Shown one piece after another: positions 17,220-25,928 of a DNA stretch of 64,000 nucleotides (the stretch's first letter is position 1; each line of letters begins with the position of its first letter). Origin of the DNA: Schaalia sp. 19OD2882 (lineage in GTDB: Bacteria; Actinomycetota; Actinomycetes; Actinomycetales; Actinomycetaceae); the NCBI RefSeq assembly GCF_018986735.1, contig NZ_CP065521.1:1488001-1552000 (forward strand), written 5' to 3'. The position numbers and the translations under genes are program-made. A model generated the notes under the pieces. The model was not told where the DNA came from and made no database searches. It saw nothing but the letters and a program-made list of their open reading frames with translations.

Positions 17220-17954
17220 TCAGGCCCGCCCCTCGATGAAGGCGACACAGGCGTCCACGGCTTCAATCGCCTGGGAACCGCTGGCCTCCACGACGACCTC
17301 GTCCCCTTGGTGCACTCCCAGACTCATCATCTCCAACATGGATCCGGCGTCGGCGCCATTGACCGTGATCTCCGCATCCCACTGGTCTGCCACCTTGACC
17401 AGCAGTGCGGCCGGTCGGGCGTGCAGCCCCATGGGGTCGGCGACCACGGCCACGCGTCGCGCCCTGTCACCCTCGGCAGCGGCACTGTCCATCGGAGCAT
17501 CGGCGCCGACGCGCTGCATCCCCGGGGCCTCGCCCTCGGCCGAGGTCGTGCCAGCGCACGGAGAGCACCACTGGGCGGCAGCGGCAAGGGCGCTCTGCGA
17601 CACTGCGTCCAGATCCGCCCCACCCTGCGCCTCCACTGCGGCAAGGAGGGCCGCCTCGACGAAGGGGGCGTCGACGAAGCGCGCGTCCTCGCCCTCCTCC
17701 AGGGTCTCCAGCACCGCCTCCACGGTCATCGTCGAGGAGCCGAGGTCGGTGAGGAACAGGACTGCGTCCCCCGCGTCCAGTCCCTCGCGCATGGCCGCCT
17801 CGATCTTGTCCCAGGAAGTGCCGATCCCACCCTCGTCAGTGCCGCCGGCGGGCAGTATCCGCACGTCAGGCGCCATTTCGGCGGCCAGTTCCGCGGCTCC
17901 GGCCGCCAAGGTCCGCGAGTGTGAGACGAGAACCAGGGTGACCTGCGGGCTCAC
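17220..17954 (-). CDS. dhaM: DhaM: dihydroxyacetone kinase phosphotransfer subunit (EIIA-Man domain plus HPr domain)
   Basis: Relays phosphate from the PTS to the ADP cofactor bound in DhaL. 244 aa. An EIIA-Man-like domain (1 to ~125) has the phosphoacceptor H12 in LVLVSHSRTLAAG. After a ~40-aa linker an HPr domain (about 166-244) has H178 in GLHARPAALLV. Unlike the E. coli protein it has no enzyme I domain, so it needs an external EI, probably PtsI at 43-45 kb. The GTG start overlaps the dhaL stop by 4 nt (GTGA), so translation is coupled. Third gene of dhaKLM. Confidence 0.9.
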   Translation of the reverse strand: MSPQVTLVLVSHSRTLAAGAAELAAEMAPDVRILPAGGTDEGGIGTSWDKIEAAMREGLDAGDAVLFLTDLGSSTMTVEAVLETLEEGEDARFVDAPFVEAALLAAVEAQGGADLDAVSQSALAAAAQWCSPCAGTTSAEGEAPGMQRVGADAPMDSAAAEGDRARRVAVVADPMGLHARPAALLVKVADQWDAEITVNGADAGSMLEMMSLGVHQGDEVVVEASGSQAIEAVDACVAFIEGRA

Positions 17955-18589
17955 TGCTCCCCCTCCGCTGCGGCGTCGGCCGCCGCCCTGAGGATCAGGG
18001 AGGTCGACACCGCGCCCGGATCCAGATGGCCGATGGAGCGCGCCCTCAAGTAGGAGGCGCGCCCTTTGGTCGCCTGCATGGGCTCGGTGGCCTTGGCTCC
18101 GGCCTCGGCGGCCTCGGCGGCGCGCGCCAAGGTCTCCTCCGGGGAGGCTCCTCCAGCCGCAGCCTCCTGGGCGGCGCGCAGGGCCGGCGCCCAAGCGTCC
18201 ACCATGGTCTTCTCACCCTCGACGGCCTTGCCGCGCGCCTGGACTCCGTCCAGCGCCCCCGCGACCAGGGCGGCCACCCCGGCGGCCTCGACCTCGTCGG
18301 AGGTCACGGCCTTCGCCGCACGCAGGAACGCCGTCCCGTACAAGGGGCCGGAGGCACCGCCGACGGTGGACATGAGGGTCTTGGCGACGGTCTTGAGCAC
18401 CTCCTGGACGCCGATGTCCGGGGCGGCGGCCAGCACCTCCTCGACCTTGGCAAAGCCACGGTCCAGGTTCTCACCGTGGTCACCGTCGCCGATCTGGCGG
18501 TCAAGGTCGACCAGGTACTGCCGTTGGTCGGCGATGACGGCGCGCGTGCGGCGCATCCAGGCGTGCGCCCATCGGGCGTCGAGACTCAT
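17951..18589 (-). CDS. dhaL: DhaL: dihydroxyacetone kinase ADP-binding subunit
   Basis: Holds ADP as a permanently bound coenzyme, is phosphorylated by DhaM and passes the phosphate to dihydroxyacetone on DhaK. 212 aa. Diagnostic segments are IGDGDHGENLDRGF (Mg-ADP aspartates), STVGGASGPLYGTAFL, and GRASYLRARSIGHLDPGAVS near the C-terminus. ATG 18589 is preceded by GAGGAACGA. It starts 7 nt after dhaK and overlaps dhaM. Confidence 0.94.
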   Translation of the reverse strand: MSLDARWAHAWMRRTRAVIADQRQYLVDLDRQIGDGDHGENLDRGFAKVEEVLAAAPDIGVQEVLKTVAKTLMSTVGGASGPLYGTAFLRAAKAVTSDEVEAAGVAALVAGALDGVQARGKAVEGEKTMVDAWAPALRAAQEAAAGGASPEETLARAAEAAEAGAKATEPMQATKGRASYLRARSIGHLDPGAVSTSLILRAAADAAAEGEQ

Positions 18590-18596
18590 TCGTTCC

Positions 18597-19589
<993 letters not shown>

Positions 19590-19680
19590 GGTGCCTCCTT
19601 GCATCAGTTCGAATGGTCGTGCAACCGTGTCCAATCGTGCCACCAGTGGGCGTCGGCGACCACGGGAACGGTGGTCCTGA

Positions 19681-21354
19681 TCAGCGGCGTCGCGCCTGGA
19701 CCATGTCCAGGAGGGCCCCCGCGAGCAGGACCGACCCAAAGACGAGGACCCCCGCACGATCGGCCGGGTCGGTGGCGGCCTCGGCGCAGGTGACCGCCGT
19801 GTCGACCGCTTCGACGAGGTCGCCTGCGCCCTGCACTCGGTCGGGTCCGAAGACGTCCTCGGCGATGCGATGCAGGTCCTCCAAGTCCATGGCGCGCTCC
19901 CCCGGCATCTCGACCAGGACGAGGTGCTCGATGTGGGGTTCCATCTCGGCCAGGACGCCCTCGACATCCTTGTCCCCCATAGCGGAGTAGATGCCGACGA
20001 CATGGCGGAAGTCGAAGCTCTCCTCGACGGCGTCCGCCAAGGCGCGAGCACCTGCCGGGTTGTGCGCCGCGTCCACGACGATGGTCGGGGAGGAGCGCAC
20101 GACCTGCAGACGGCCCGGAGAGGTGGCCGAGACCATTCCCTGTTCGACCAGGGTCGGGTCCAGGGTGCGTCCTCCGAGGAAGGACTCGACGGCGACGAGG
20201 GCGGCGGCGGCGTTGTGTGCCTGGTGGGCGCCGAGCAGCGGCACGAAGACGTCCTCGTAGACGGCCGAGGGTGTGCGTACGGTGACGAGCTGCCCACCGA
20301 CCCCCACTTGGCGCTCCAGGACCTGCCAGTCGCGTCCCTCCAGGCGTACGACCGCATCGACCTCGCGGGCACGCTCTTCGATGACTTCCAGGACTTCGTC
20401 CTCCTGAGCGGCCACGACGACGATCTGCCCGGCCTTGATGATGCCGGCCTTCTCGGTGGCGATCTCACGCAGACTGGCACCCAGCCACTTCTCGTGATCC
20501 TTGGCCACCGGCATGATGACCGAGACACCCGCGTCGATGACGTTGGTCGCGTCCCACAGGCCCCCCATGCCGACTTCGATGACGGCGGCATCCACGGGGT
20601 GGTCGGCGAAGGCGGCCAGTGCCATGACCGTGAAGACCTCGAAGAAGGAGAGCCTGGGGCCGCCGCCTTCGACACTGGAGGCGTCGACCATGTCGATGTA
20701 GGGGGCGACATCGTGCCAAGCGGCGACGAAACCGGCGCGGCTGATGGGCTCGCCTTCCACTCCGATGCGTTCACGCACGTCACTGAGGTGGGGTGAGGTG
20801 AAGCGTCCGGTTCGCAAGCCACAGGCGCCCATCAGGGCGTCGATCATGCGAGTGGTCGAAGTCTTCCCGTTCGTGCCGGTGACATGGATGCTCGGGAAGG
20901 CGTCCTGCGGGTCGCCGAGGATGTCGAGGACCGCGCGCACGCGCTGCAGTGAGGGCTGGATCCTGTGTTCGGGGGCTCGGGTGAGGATGTCACGATAGAT
21001 GCGGTCGACCTCGACGGCCAAGGCGGCCTCGTCGGCCGCCCCGGCCAGGGCCTGTTCGCGCTCCGCGCGGTCCGCTTCGATGTCCTCGACCCATTCCTCA
21101 CCCTCGGGCAGGGCGCCCTGGAGTTCGGCGAGCAGTTCGGGATCGGTCACCATGTCGTGGGCGACGAGGGCGCGCAGCGCGGCCAAGCGTTCGTCCTCAG
21201 CCGCCTCCTCCGCGTCGACGCCGCCCTCGGCACCGTCCTCGTCGTCGGGAAGGTCGGCGGCTTCGAGGTATGGCAGCAGGTCCGACGGAACTCCCGGACG
21301 GTCGTCGTCATTGGTGTGGTCGTCACCGAAGAATGCGGGGTGTCCGCCTGACAT
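19681..21354 (-). CDS. folC: Folylpolyglutamate synthase / dihydrofolate synthase with acidic N-terminal extension
   Basis: Mur-ligase-family enzyme that adds glutamate to dihydropteroate/folates. 557 aa, about 110 residues longer than E. coli FolC because of an acidic N-terminal extension (residues 1-110). The catalytic core shows HVTGTNGKTSTTR (157-169), the TSPHLSDVRERIGVEGE loop, VIEVGMGGLWDATN and DAAHNPAGARA. ATG 21354 has GGAGGAACAC directly before it. The open frame continues upstream into IS remnants, which is accidental. Confidence 0.92.
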   Translation of the reverse strand: MSGGHPAFFGDDHTNDDDRPGVPSDLLPYLEAADLPDDEDGAEGGVDAEEAAEDERLAALRALVAHDMVTDPELLAELQGALPEGEEWVEDIEADRAEREQALAGAADEAALAVEVDRIYRDILTRAPEHRIQPSLQRVRAVLDILGDPQDAFPSIHVTGTNGKTSTTRMIDALMGACGLRTGRFTSPHLSDVRERIGVEGEPISRAGFVAAWHDVAPYIDMVDASSVEGGGPRLSFFEVFTVMALAAFADHPVDAAVIEVGMGGLWDATNVIDAGVSVIMPVAKDHEKWLGASLREIATEKAGIIKAGQIVVVAAQEDEVLEVIEERAREVDAVVRLEGRDWQVLERQVGVGGQLVTVRTPSAVYEDVFVPLLGAHQAHNAAAALVAVESFLGGRTLDPTLVEQGMVSATSPGRLQVVRSSPTIVVDAAHNPAGARALADAVEESFDFRHVVGIYSAMGDKDVEGVLAEMEPHIEHLVLVEMPGERAMDLEDLHRIAEDVFGPDRVQGAGDLVEAVDTAVTCAEAATDPADRAGVLVFGSVLLAGALLDMVQARRR

Positions 21355-21473
21355 GTGTTCCTCCCACCGTGGGCCGTGGTTGCGGTCAACCAGTCTATGT
21401 GTCCCCTTGACCCAAGCGGGCGAGCCGTCCCGGCCGTGCCGGGCGGGCCCGGGGGGTGCTCCTGTGTGGCGTG

Positions 21474-21804
21474 TCAAGCGGCGGTGGTTGGTGGTTGGGC
21501 TGGTGGTGGGTCGTAGAGGGTGGCGTTGCCGATCATGGCGTGCTGGGCGATGAGCTGGCGGGCCAGGTCCCGATCGAAGCCGGTGAGCACCCTCAGCGCG
21601 GCGTCCTCGTCGGTGGCATTGATGGCTCTCAGGGTGTGGGGCATGGTCCGGGCGGCCTTCGTAGACCTCGCCCAGGCGGGCCTCGTGGTTGGGCAGGGCC
21701 ATGTCCAACAGCTTCTTTCGGCCCTGGGTCAAAGCCGTGGCCCAGTGCTCGGCCTGGCCGACATCGATACCGACGAAGACCTCGATGTCTCCCACCTCCA
21801 TGGG
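21474..21804 (-). pseudogene. Remnant of an IS110-family transposase
   Basis: The minus strand encodes VFVGIDVGQAEHWATAL followed by KKLLDMALPNHEARL, the typical DEDD-transposase N-terminus of IS110 elements. After about 50 codons the frame breaks. In another frame MPHTLRAINATDEDAALRVL and TGFDRDLARQLIAQ continue to a TGA at 21476-21474. The middle and most of the C-terminus are missing. It is a decayed, non-functional copy. Confidence 0.7.
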
Positions 21805-22029
21805 CGCCTCCTTGGCGGGCAATGGCCAGTGAGAGGGCGTACCTGTCCCGCACCCACGTCACCCAAGACCCCAACCCACAAGAGTCGGCCGTTCCCCCAA
21901 TCAGCGGTCACCAGCGCCCGTGGTCGCGGGTGACAACACCCCCGGATCATCCATGGACAGGGGCAAGACATCATGCCCACGACCACTGACCGGGCACCGG
22001 ACCATCCAGAACCACCAACAAGGTCACGG

Positions 22030-22250
22030 GCGATGAACGCCTCGAAGCGGAACGAGAACTGCGAACCTCCGTTGTCGGTCACGATGGTCGCCACCGGGAC
22101 CACGTCGCCCGTGTCAGGGTCCGTCGGGCAAGCGTGGGGCAGAGGGCGGCCGAACGGCTTCCCGTGGTCGGCCAAGGCCAGCTCGACCGCGCGGGTGGCG
22201 TCGTACTGGTTGGCGGTGGGCGAGATGTGGAAGGGATTTCTCGCACCTTC
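22030..22250 (-). pseudogene. Fragment of an IS3/IS481-type integrase-core transposase
   Basis: One minus-strand frame reads HISPTANQYDATRAVELALA, then DHGKPFGRPL and TIVTDNGGSQFSFRFEAFIA, which matches the second-aspartate region of rve-type integrase cores (VTDNGG). The sequence loses similarity after that point, and no complete N- or C-terminus is present. It is a truncated remnant sandwiched between an IS110 and an ISL3 remnant. Confidence 0.65.
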
Positions 22251-22283
22251 GAGGGCCATTCGTGTTCAGGGGCTCTTCGCGTT

Positions 22284-22437
22284 TCAGGGGTGTTGTAGAT
22301 GGGGTCTGAAGCCGCCGGTTTCGAGGAGGCTTCGGGTGATGTGGTTGGCGCGGCTTCGGAACCCTTGGGCGATGCCGCGTAGGTGTTCGAGGCGACGAAT
22401 TGATGGCTTCGGTGGGGCCGTTGTGGCGCAAGTCGGG
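22284..22437 (-). pseudogene. C-terminal remnant of an ISL3-family transposase, frameshifted
   Basis: HNGPTEAIN in one frame is followed, after a single extra T, by RRLEHLRGIAQGFRSRAN and HITRSLLETGGFRPHLQ in the next frame. Together these are the well-known C-terminal end of ISL3 transposases (NGPTEAINGRLEHLRG...). Only ~50 codons survive. Confidence 0.7.
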
Positions 22438-22467
22438 TCAGAGGCGGCTGATTGAGCCGTCGGGCCT

Positions 22468-22770
22468 CTACAGTGCGCGCACGAACTGGACTGCGACGTC
22501 GAGCGGGACGGGATCCCATTGCATGACGTAGTGAACTGCGGCCATTTCGCCGGACTTCGAGGAGTCGCGCAGTTTGCGGACCTCGGCTCGGTCAACGGGG
22601 CTCTCGGCGAGCATTCGCTCGAGCGAGAGCCCGTACGTCGTACGGTAGTGATCCCGTTGTGCCTTCTTACGAGGATTGTTGTTGACGACCGACCATGCGC
22701 CAATCGCGAAGATTGCGGCAATGGGGAGACCGTAAAGTAGGGCCGGTGCGAGGAGATCCATACCAATCAT
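22468..22770 (-). CDS. Small membrane protein, last gene of the type VII-associated cassette
   Basis: 100 aa. A hydrophobic stretch LLAPALLYGLPIAAIFAIGA (about residues 5-24) is followed by a basic turn and a soluble ~70-residue tail rich in charged residues. No family recognised. Its ATG (22770-22768) overlaps the stop codon of the preceding frame by 4 nt (ATGA), so it is translationally coupled to the WXG-like gene. By position it could be an immunity or accessory protein for that product, but this is only inference from operon order. Confidence 0.65.
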   Translation of the reverse strand: MIGMDLLAPALLYGLPIAAIFAIGAWSVVNNNPRKKAQRDHYRTTYGLSLERMLAESPVDRAEVRKLRDSSKSGEMAAVHYVMQWDPVPLDVAVQFVRAL

Positions 22771-23383
22771 TCCTTAACGGCAAGTGGCCACTCTTGACCT
22801 GGAAAATCTGCAAGCACATTCTTCATCTCGATGATCGAGGCTCCGCATGCCACGAGTGTCACGCCGAGGAGGGTACCTGCGGCAATCAACTCAGCCGCTG
22901 TGACTCCGCAGTCCAAAGCGATGACCCCAAGCCCACAGGAGACAACGCGAGTGTACCACAAGCTGCGACACCTGCAATGGCCTTAGCCGCGCCCGGCTGG
23001 TCGGACACCGCCTGAACATGAGCCTCGCGCGCGGCGCCCTTCCACTTCTCGGTGCTGATGAGATGGCTTGGGCTCGTGGCGTCGGAAATGTCAATCATGG
23101 GCGCTTCGGCGTCTGTCACCCAGCCGTGAGCACGATTGAAGAAGAGACCCGGTACGGCGGCCCACTCGAGGAACTCTCCGACTTTCTTCAGGAGAGCCTT
23201 GGTTGCGTTGACGACGGACTTGGAAGCGTTGACGACAAGATCGGCCATCCAGTCCATGACCAAAGGCGAATCGAGTGCCGAGACAACAGCTGTTCGTAAT
23301 TCCTCGCCCTTCGTGCTGACGCGCTCAACGTTCAGATTGAGTTCGTTGATGGTGGCCTCGTACGTTCCGACGTTGAAACTCAT
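22767..23383 (-). pseudogene. WXG-like/type VII secretion-associated protein, interrupted by a frameshift
   Basis: The first frame starts at ATG 23383 (AAGGGAGCGACCCC upstream) and reads 165 aa: a helical N-terminus, then EKWKGAAREAHVQAVSDQPG, which resembles the W-x-G helix-turn-helix of type VII substrates. It then stops at 22886. A -1 shift near the CCCC run at 22925-22928 joins it to a frame running to 22767 that has only a TTG start of its own and encodes two hydrophobic helices (VIALDCGVTAAELIAAG and LLGVTLVACGASI). The joined protein would be about 205 aa. The downstream ATGA coupling supports the second frame as the true C-terminus. Pseudogene, phase-variable tract or sequencing error are all possible. 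Confidence 0.6.
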
Positions 23384-23397
23384 GGGGTCGCTCCCTT

Positions 23398-23700
23398 CTA
23401 ATATGCGCCTTCAATTGAAGCGGCGGTATCGGCGTCGCGATTCCGATAAGCGGTCGCATTTCGGTTCAAGGCATCAGCTGCCGCTGTCATCAAAGTGTTC
23501 GCTCGCGCGCCCTGAGCAGAAACAAAATCGCATACTTCGTTGTATTGAGACACGACGGGGAAGAATATTCCCGCCTTCAAGCCTGTGAGCCTCAGTGCGT
23601 TTCCTGCCGTGCCGACGCCCGAACAGGCGGCCGCCCCCGTTCTCCACACGCTGGCTTCGGAATCGATCGCCTCGGTGCATGCTTTGAGTTCAGGATCCAC
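23398..23700 (-). CDS. EspC-like type VII secretion target
   Basis: 100 aa, nearly all helical. The layout (N-terminal acidic helix, GLKAGIFFPVVSQYN turn, then LMTAAADALNRNATAYRNRD and a C-terminal DTAASIEGAY) matches the EspC/DUF2580 family of small ESX-associated proteins that are exported or act as partners of type VII substrates. GTG 23700 start directly after the YbaB-like stop; TAG stop 14 nt before the next ATG. G+C is clearly lower than in the flanks. No ESX core genes (EccB/C/D) are in this window, so export would depend on a system elsewhere. Confidence 0.65.
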   Translation of the reverse strand: MDPELKACTEAIDSEASVWRTGAAACSGVGTAGNALRLTGLKAGIFFPVVSQYNEVCDFVSAQGARANTLMTAAADALNRNATAYRNRDADTAASIEGAY

Positions 23701-23701
23701 A

Positions 23702-24364
23702 TCAGTTCCCTTCTGCTAGTCGGCTCATGGCGGACATTGCGGCGAATAGAATGTCATCTTCCGGGCCTTCGGGTTCCGTCCGCCGCACCTCCATCATGAT
23801 CGCATTGATGATGATTTCCGGGCCACGTCCGAGCGCCCATTGCTCATCGAGCCCGATGGACGCGACCGGCCCCGCATGCTTGGACACTCGTACGTTGCCA
23901 ATCATTCGCTCGGGTGGCGCGTCCTGTCGCGCGCGCATTTGTTGAGAATGTGCGATGAAGTCCTCAGCGAGGTCCGCAATGTCGACCGTCGGGCCGAACG
24001 AGGGCCCTGCAGTGGATTCCGCAATCTTGCTTTCGAAGAACTCAGACGGTTCCTTCTTCGTGACGCTCGGCATGTTGAACGGAGTGGAGGAATGCGACGC
24101 GCTGGAGAAGCGCGCGGTTTGAGCATCGTCGAGAGCGGTCACAATGTGCGCCGAGAAAGAATCGAGCGCGAGCCCGGTCCGCCACATCTCCGCAATCTCC
24201 ATTCCGACGAGATGGCCGTCACGATCAACAGTCGACGTCACGATGTCCGCCTCGTCTGTTCCTGTCGAACGTTCAGGGGCCTGTTCATTGATGAGGCGCA
24301 TGACTTCCGCAGCCTCCATCGCTGAGCGCACAACCTCAACGGGACTCACATCCAGATCCATCAT
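23702..24364 (-). CDS. YbaB/EbfC-like protein of a type VII-associated operon
   Basis: 220 aa. Residues ~40-85 (TSTVDRDGHLVGMEIAEMWR, ALDSFSAHIVTALDDA) resemble the YbaB/EbfC fold as found in proteins encoded at the front of actinobacterial ESX-type effector operons. The C-terminal half (about 120-220) is unassigned. ATG 24364 is preceded by GGGAGGGCGA. First gene of a four-gene unit with 0-14 nt gaps. Role unknown; a chaperone or regulatory role is sometimes proposed for such proteins. Confidence 0.6.
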   Translation of the reverse strand: MMDLDVSPVEVVRSAMEAAEVMRLINEQAPERSTGTDEADIVTSTVDRDGHLVGMEIAEMWRTGLALDSFSAHIVTALDDAQTARFSSASHSSTPFNMPSVTKKEPSEFFESKIAESTAGPSFGPTVDIADLAEDFIAHSQQMRARQDAPPERMIGNVRVSKHAGPVASIGLDEQWALGRGPEIIINAIMMEVRRTEPEGPEDDILFAAMSAMSRLAEGN

Positions 24365-24703
24365 TCGCCCTCCCTGTTGACCTGTCCACGCAGGTCGAAT
24401 GCTGAAATGGGAATGCTGCAAAGAGTGACCGAACTCCTATTCATCCAGGTGAAGGATGACGGATGTTGGCGGATTCGTCGACACCGAGGCTCTTGGCGTC
24501 TCGAATGTTGGTGGCAGCGGACGAGGAACAGGCAAGGCCATGAGGTCCTCTCATCGGGGTGGCTGGCGGGTGCCCTGTGATGCTTGAGGTCGGGTGCGGT
24601 GCTCGTTGGGAGGGGCGGGCCCGGGGGGGGATGGCTGCGGGCGTGCGCATTCATGAGACCATGGTGCGACCAGACTCCGCCCCATCAACTCCGGAGGGAC
24701 CAC
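24365..24703. other. Intergenic region, no gene seen
   Basis: About 340 bp between the divergent YbaB-like and lipoprotein genes. The left 170 bp share the low G+C of the cassette; the right part is G+C-rich with a run of eight G near 24626. Short open frames here have no ribosome binding site or recognisable product. It should contain both promoters, but I could not pick a convincing pair. Confidence 0.5.
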
Positions 24704-25792
24704 ATGACGGGTCGATCGGCGCCTCGACGTGCGTGTCGAGCTGCCACGTTCTTGCTCGCCGTGGCACTGTTTGCCGGGTGCGCCCCATCTGACGGAGGCC
24801 CTTCGGAGGCGCCCTCGTCCTCGTCCGACCAGTCGGCCGCCTCCGGCGCCAGCACCACCCAGTCGGCACCCGACGAGGCCGCCTCCGACTCCGCGTGCGC
24901 GAACCTCACCGGCGCCCAAGCGCTTGCCACATGGGGGCCGAAAGTGGCGCAGGCGTGGCCCGACCTGCCTTTGGGCGATCCCCTGCGGTGGGACCTGAAG
25001 GAGGCTCCGGTGGACACCTACGACCCGTGTTCGCCGGTCAGCTGGATCGTCCTGTCGAACACCAGTGGGGCAGTGTCCGGGCCGCGGCACATCATGCTCT
25101 TCCACGAGGGCACCTACGTCGGCACTGCCACTGCCAAGCCCCTCGCCTACCAGCCGGCGATCCTGCGCAAGGCTCCTGACACCCTGTCGCTCACCTTCCC
25201 CTTCGCTCAGAAGGACGACGACCCGGCCAAGCCCACGGGCTCAACCACCGTCGAGTTGCTCATGAACCCCGACGGAAGGGCGACGATCACCGGGACCGTT
25301 CCTGCCGAGGCCGAGCCCCGCAAGAACGACGACCTGCCCTCGCCCGTGCCGGGCGCCTGGCCGGGGGCCGGCCGCGCAGCCCCTGCCCAGGCGCAGGCTC
25401 CTGCCAAGGTCCTCGAGGCCGGGGCGACTCCCTTCAATCGCCAGCGCACCGCCGTGTTCACCACTCCCTCAGGCAATATCGTGTGTGATCTGACGGTCGG
25501 CCAAGGGCGGTGCCTGGTCAAGTCCTACCAGCAGGACAAGACCTACGGGCAGACCGGCGGCATGACCAATTGGGCTGTGCACTCCATCGGCTCGGCTGAT
25601 GCGGCCGTGGGCGCGCAGAGTGAGGCAACCCCGGCGTGGCACGTCCAGGATTCCCTGCCGTCCTTGGACTACGGGCAGGTCCTGAGTTTCGGTTCGATGG
25701 TCTGCGGCTCGGCCGAGACGGGCCTGACCTGCTGGAACACTGAGACCGGCCACGGTGCCTTCATCAACCGGACCCAGACACAGTTCTTCTGA
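24704..25792 (+). CDS. LppP/LprE-family lipoprotein
   Basis: 362 aa. The N-terminus is a lipoprotein signal peptide ending in the lipobox LFAGC, then a Ser/Ala-rich linker (about 30-60). The mid region ACANLTGAQALATWGPKVAQ and the segment with ILRKAPDTLSLTFPF fit the LppP/LprE family. The C-terminal ~100 residues hold two Cys pairs (GNIVCDLTVGQGRCL and SMVCGSAETGLTCW) probably forming disulfides outside the cell. ATG 24704 has GGAGGGACCAC upstream. Surface-exposed; function unknown. Confidence 0.8.
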   Translation: MTGRSAPRRACRAATFLLAVALFAGCAPSDGGPSEAPSSSSDQSAASGASTTQSAPDEAASDSACANLTGAQALATWGPKVAQAWPDLPLGDPLRWDLKEAPVDTYDPCSPVSWIVLSNTSGAVSGPRHIMLFHEGTYVGTATAKPLAYQPAILRKAPDTLSLTFPFAQKDDDPAKPTGSTTVELLMNPDGRATITGTVPAEAEPRKNDDLPSPVPGAWPGAGRAAPAQAQAPAKVLEAGATPFNRQRTAVFTTPSGNIVCDLTVGQGRCLVKSYQQDKTYGQTGGMTNWAVHSIGSADAAVGAQSEATPAWHVQDSLPSLDYGQVLSFGSMVCGSAETGLTCWNTETGHGAFINRTQTQFF

Positions 25793-25794
25793 GG

Positions 25795-25848
25795 GACGAA
25801 TCTCACGAAGTGACGGACGAATCTCACCGGTGGTGAGATTCGTCCGTC
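25795..25848. repeat. GACGAATCTC repeat cluster 2, with a 17-bp perfect hairpin
   Basis: Two plus copies of GACGAATCTC (25795-25804, 25816-25825; step 21) and one inverted copy (25835-25844; step 19). The last two sit in a perfect 17-bp inverted repeat, 25812-25828 with 25832-25848, 3-nt loop. It lies between the 3' ends of the lipoprotein gene and ileS, so it could act as a bidirectional terminator, although no T-run follows. Confidence 0.75.
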
Positions 25849-25928
25849 CCATTGGCAAGCGATCCAAAGTCGCGCATGCCACGTCCTTCAAGGTCTGCAA
25901 GGCCGCAACCGGCCTCGTCGACCCCCGG

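Noticed and set aside
22284..22766. 160-aa minus frame overlapping the small membrane protein
   Set aside because: Its C-terminal part is the ISL3 remnant and its N-terminal part is a shadow of the membrane protein gene.
24361..24654. Short minus frames upstream of the YbaB-like gene
   Set aside because: Proline/arginine/serine-rich, no ribosome binding site; treated as intergenic.
25795..25848. CRISPR array
   Set aside because: The repeat unit is only 10-13 bp with 9-15 bp gaps, occurs in both orientations, and no cas gene is present.
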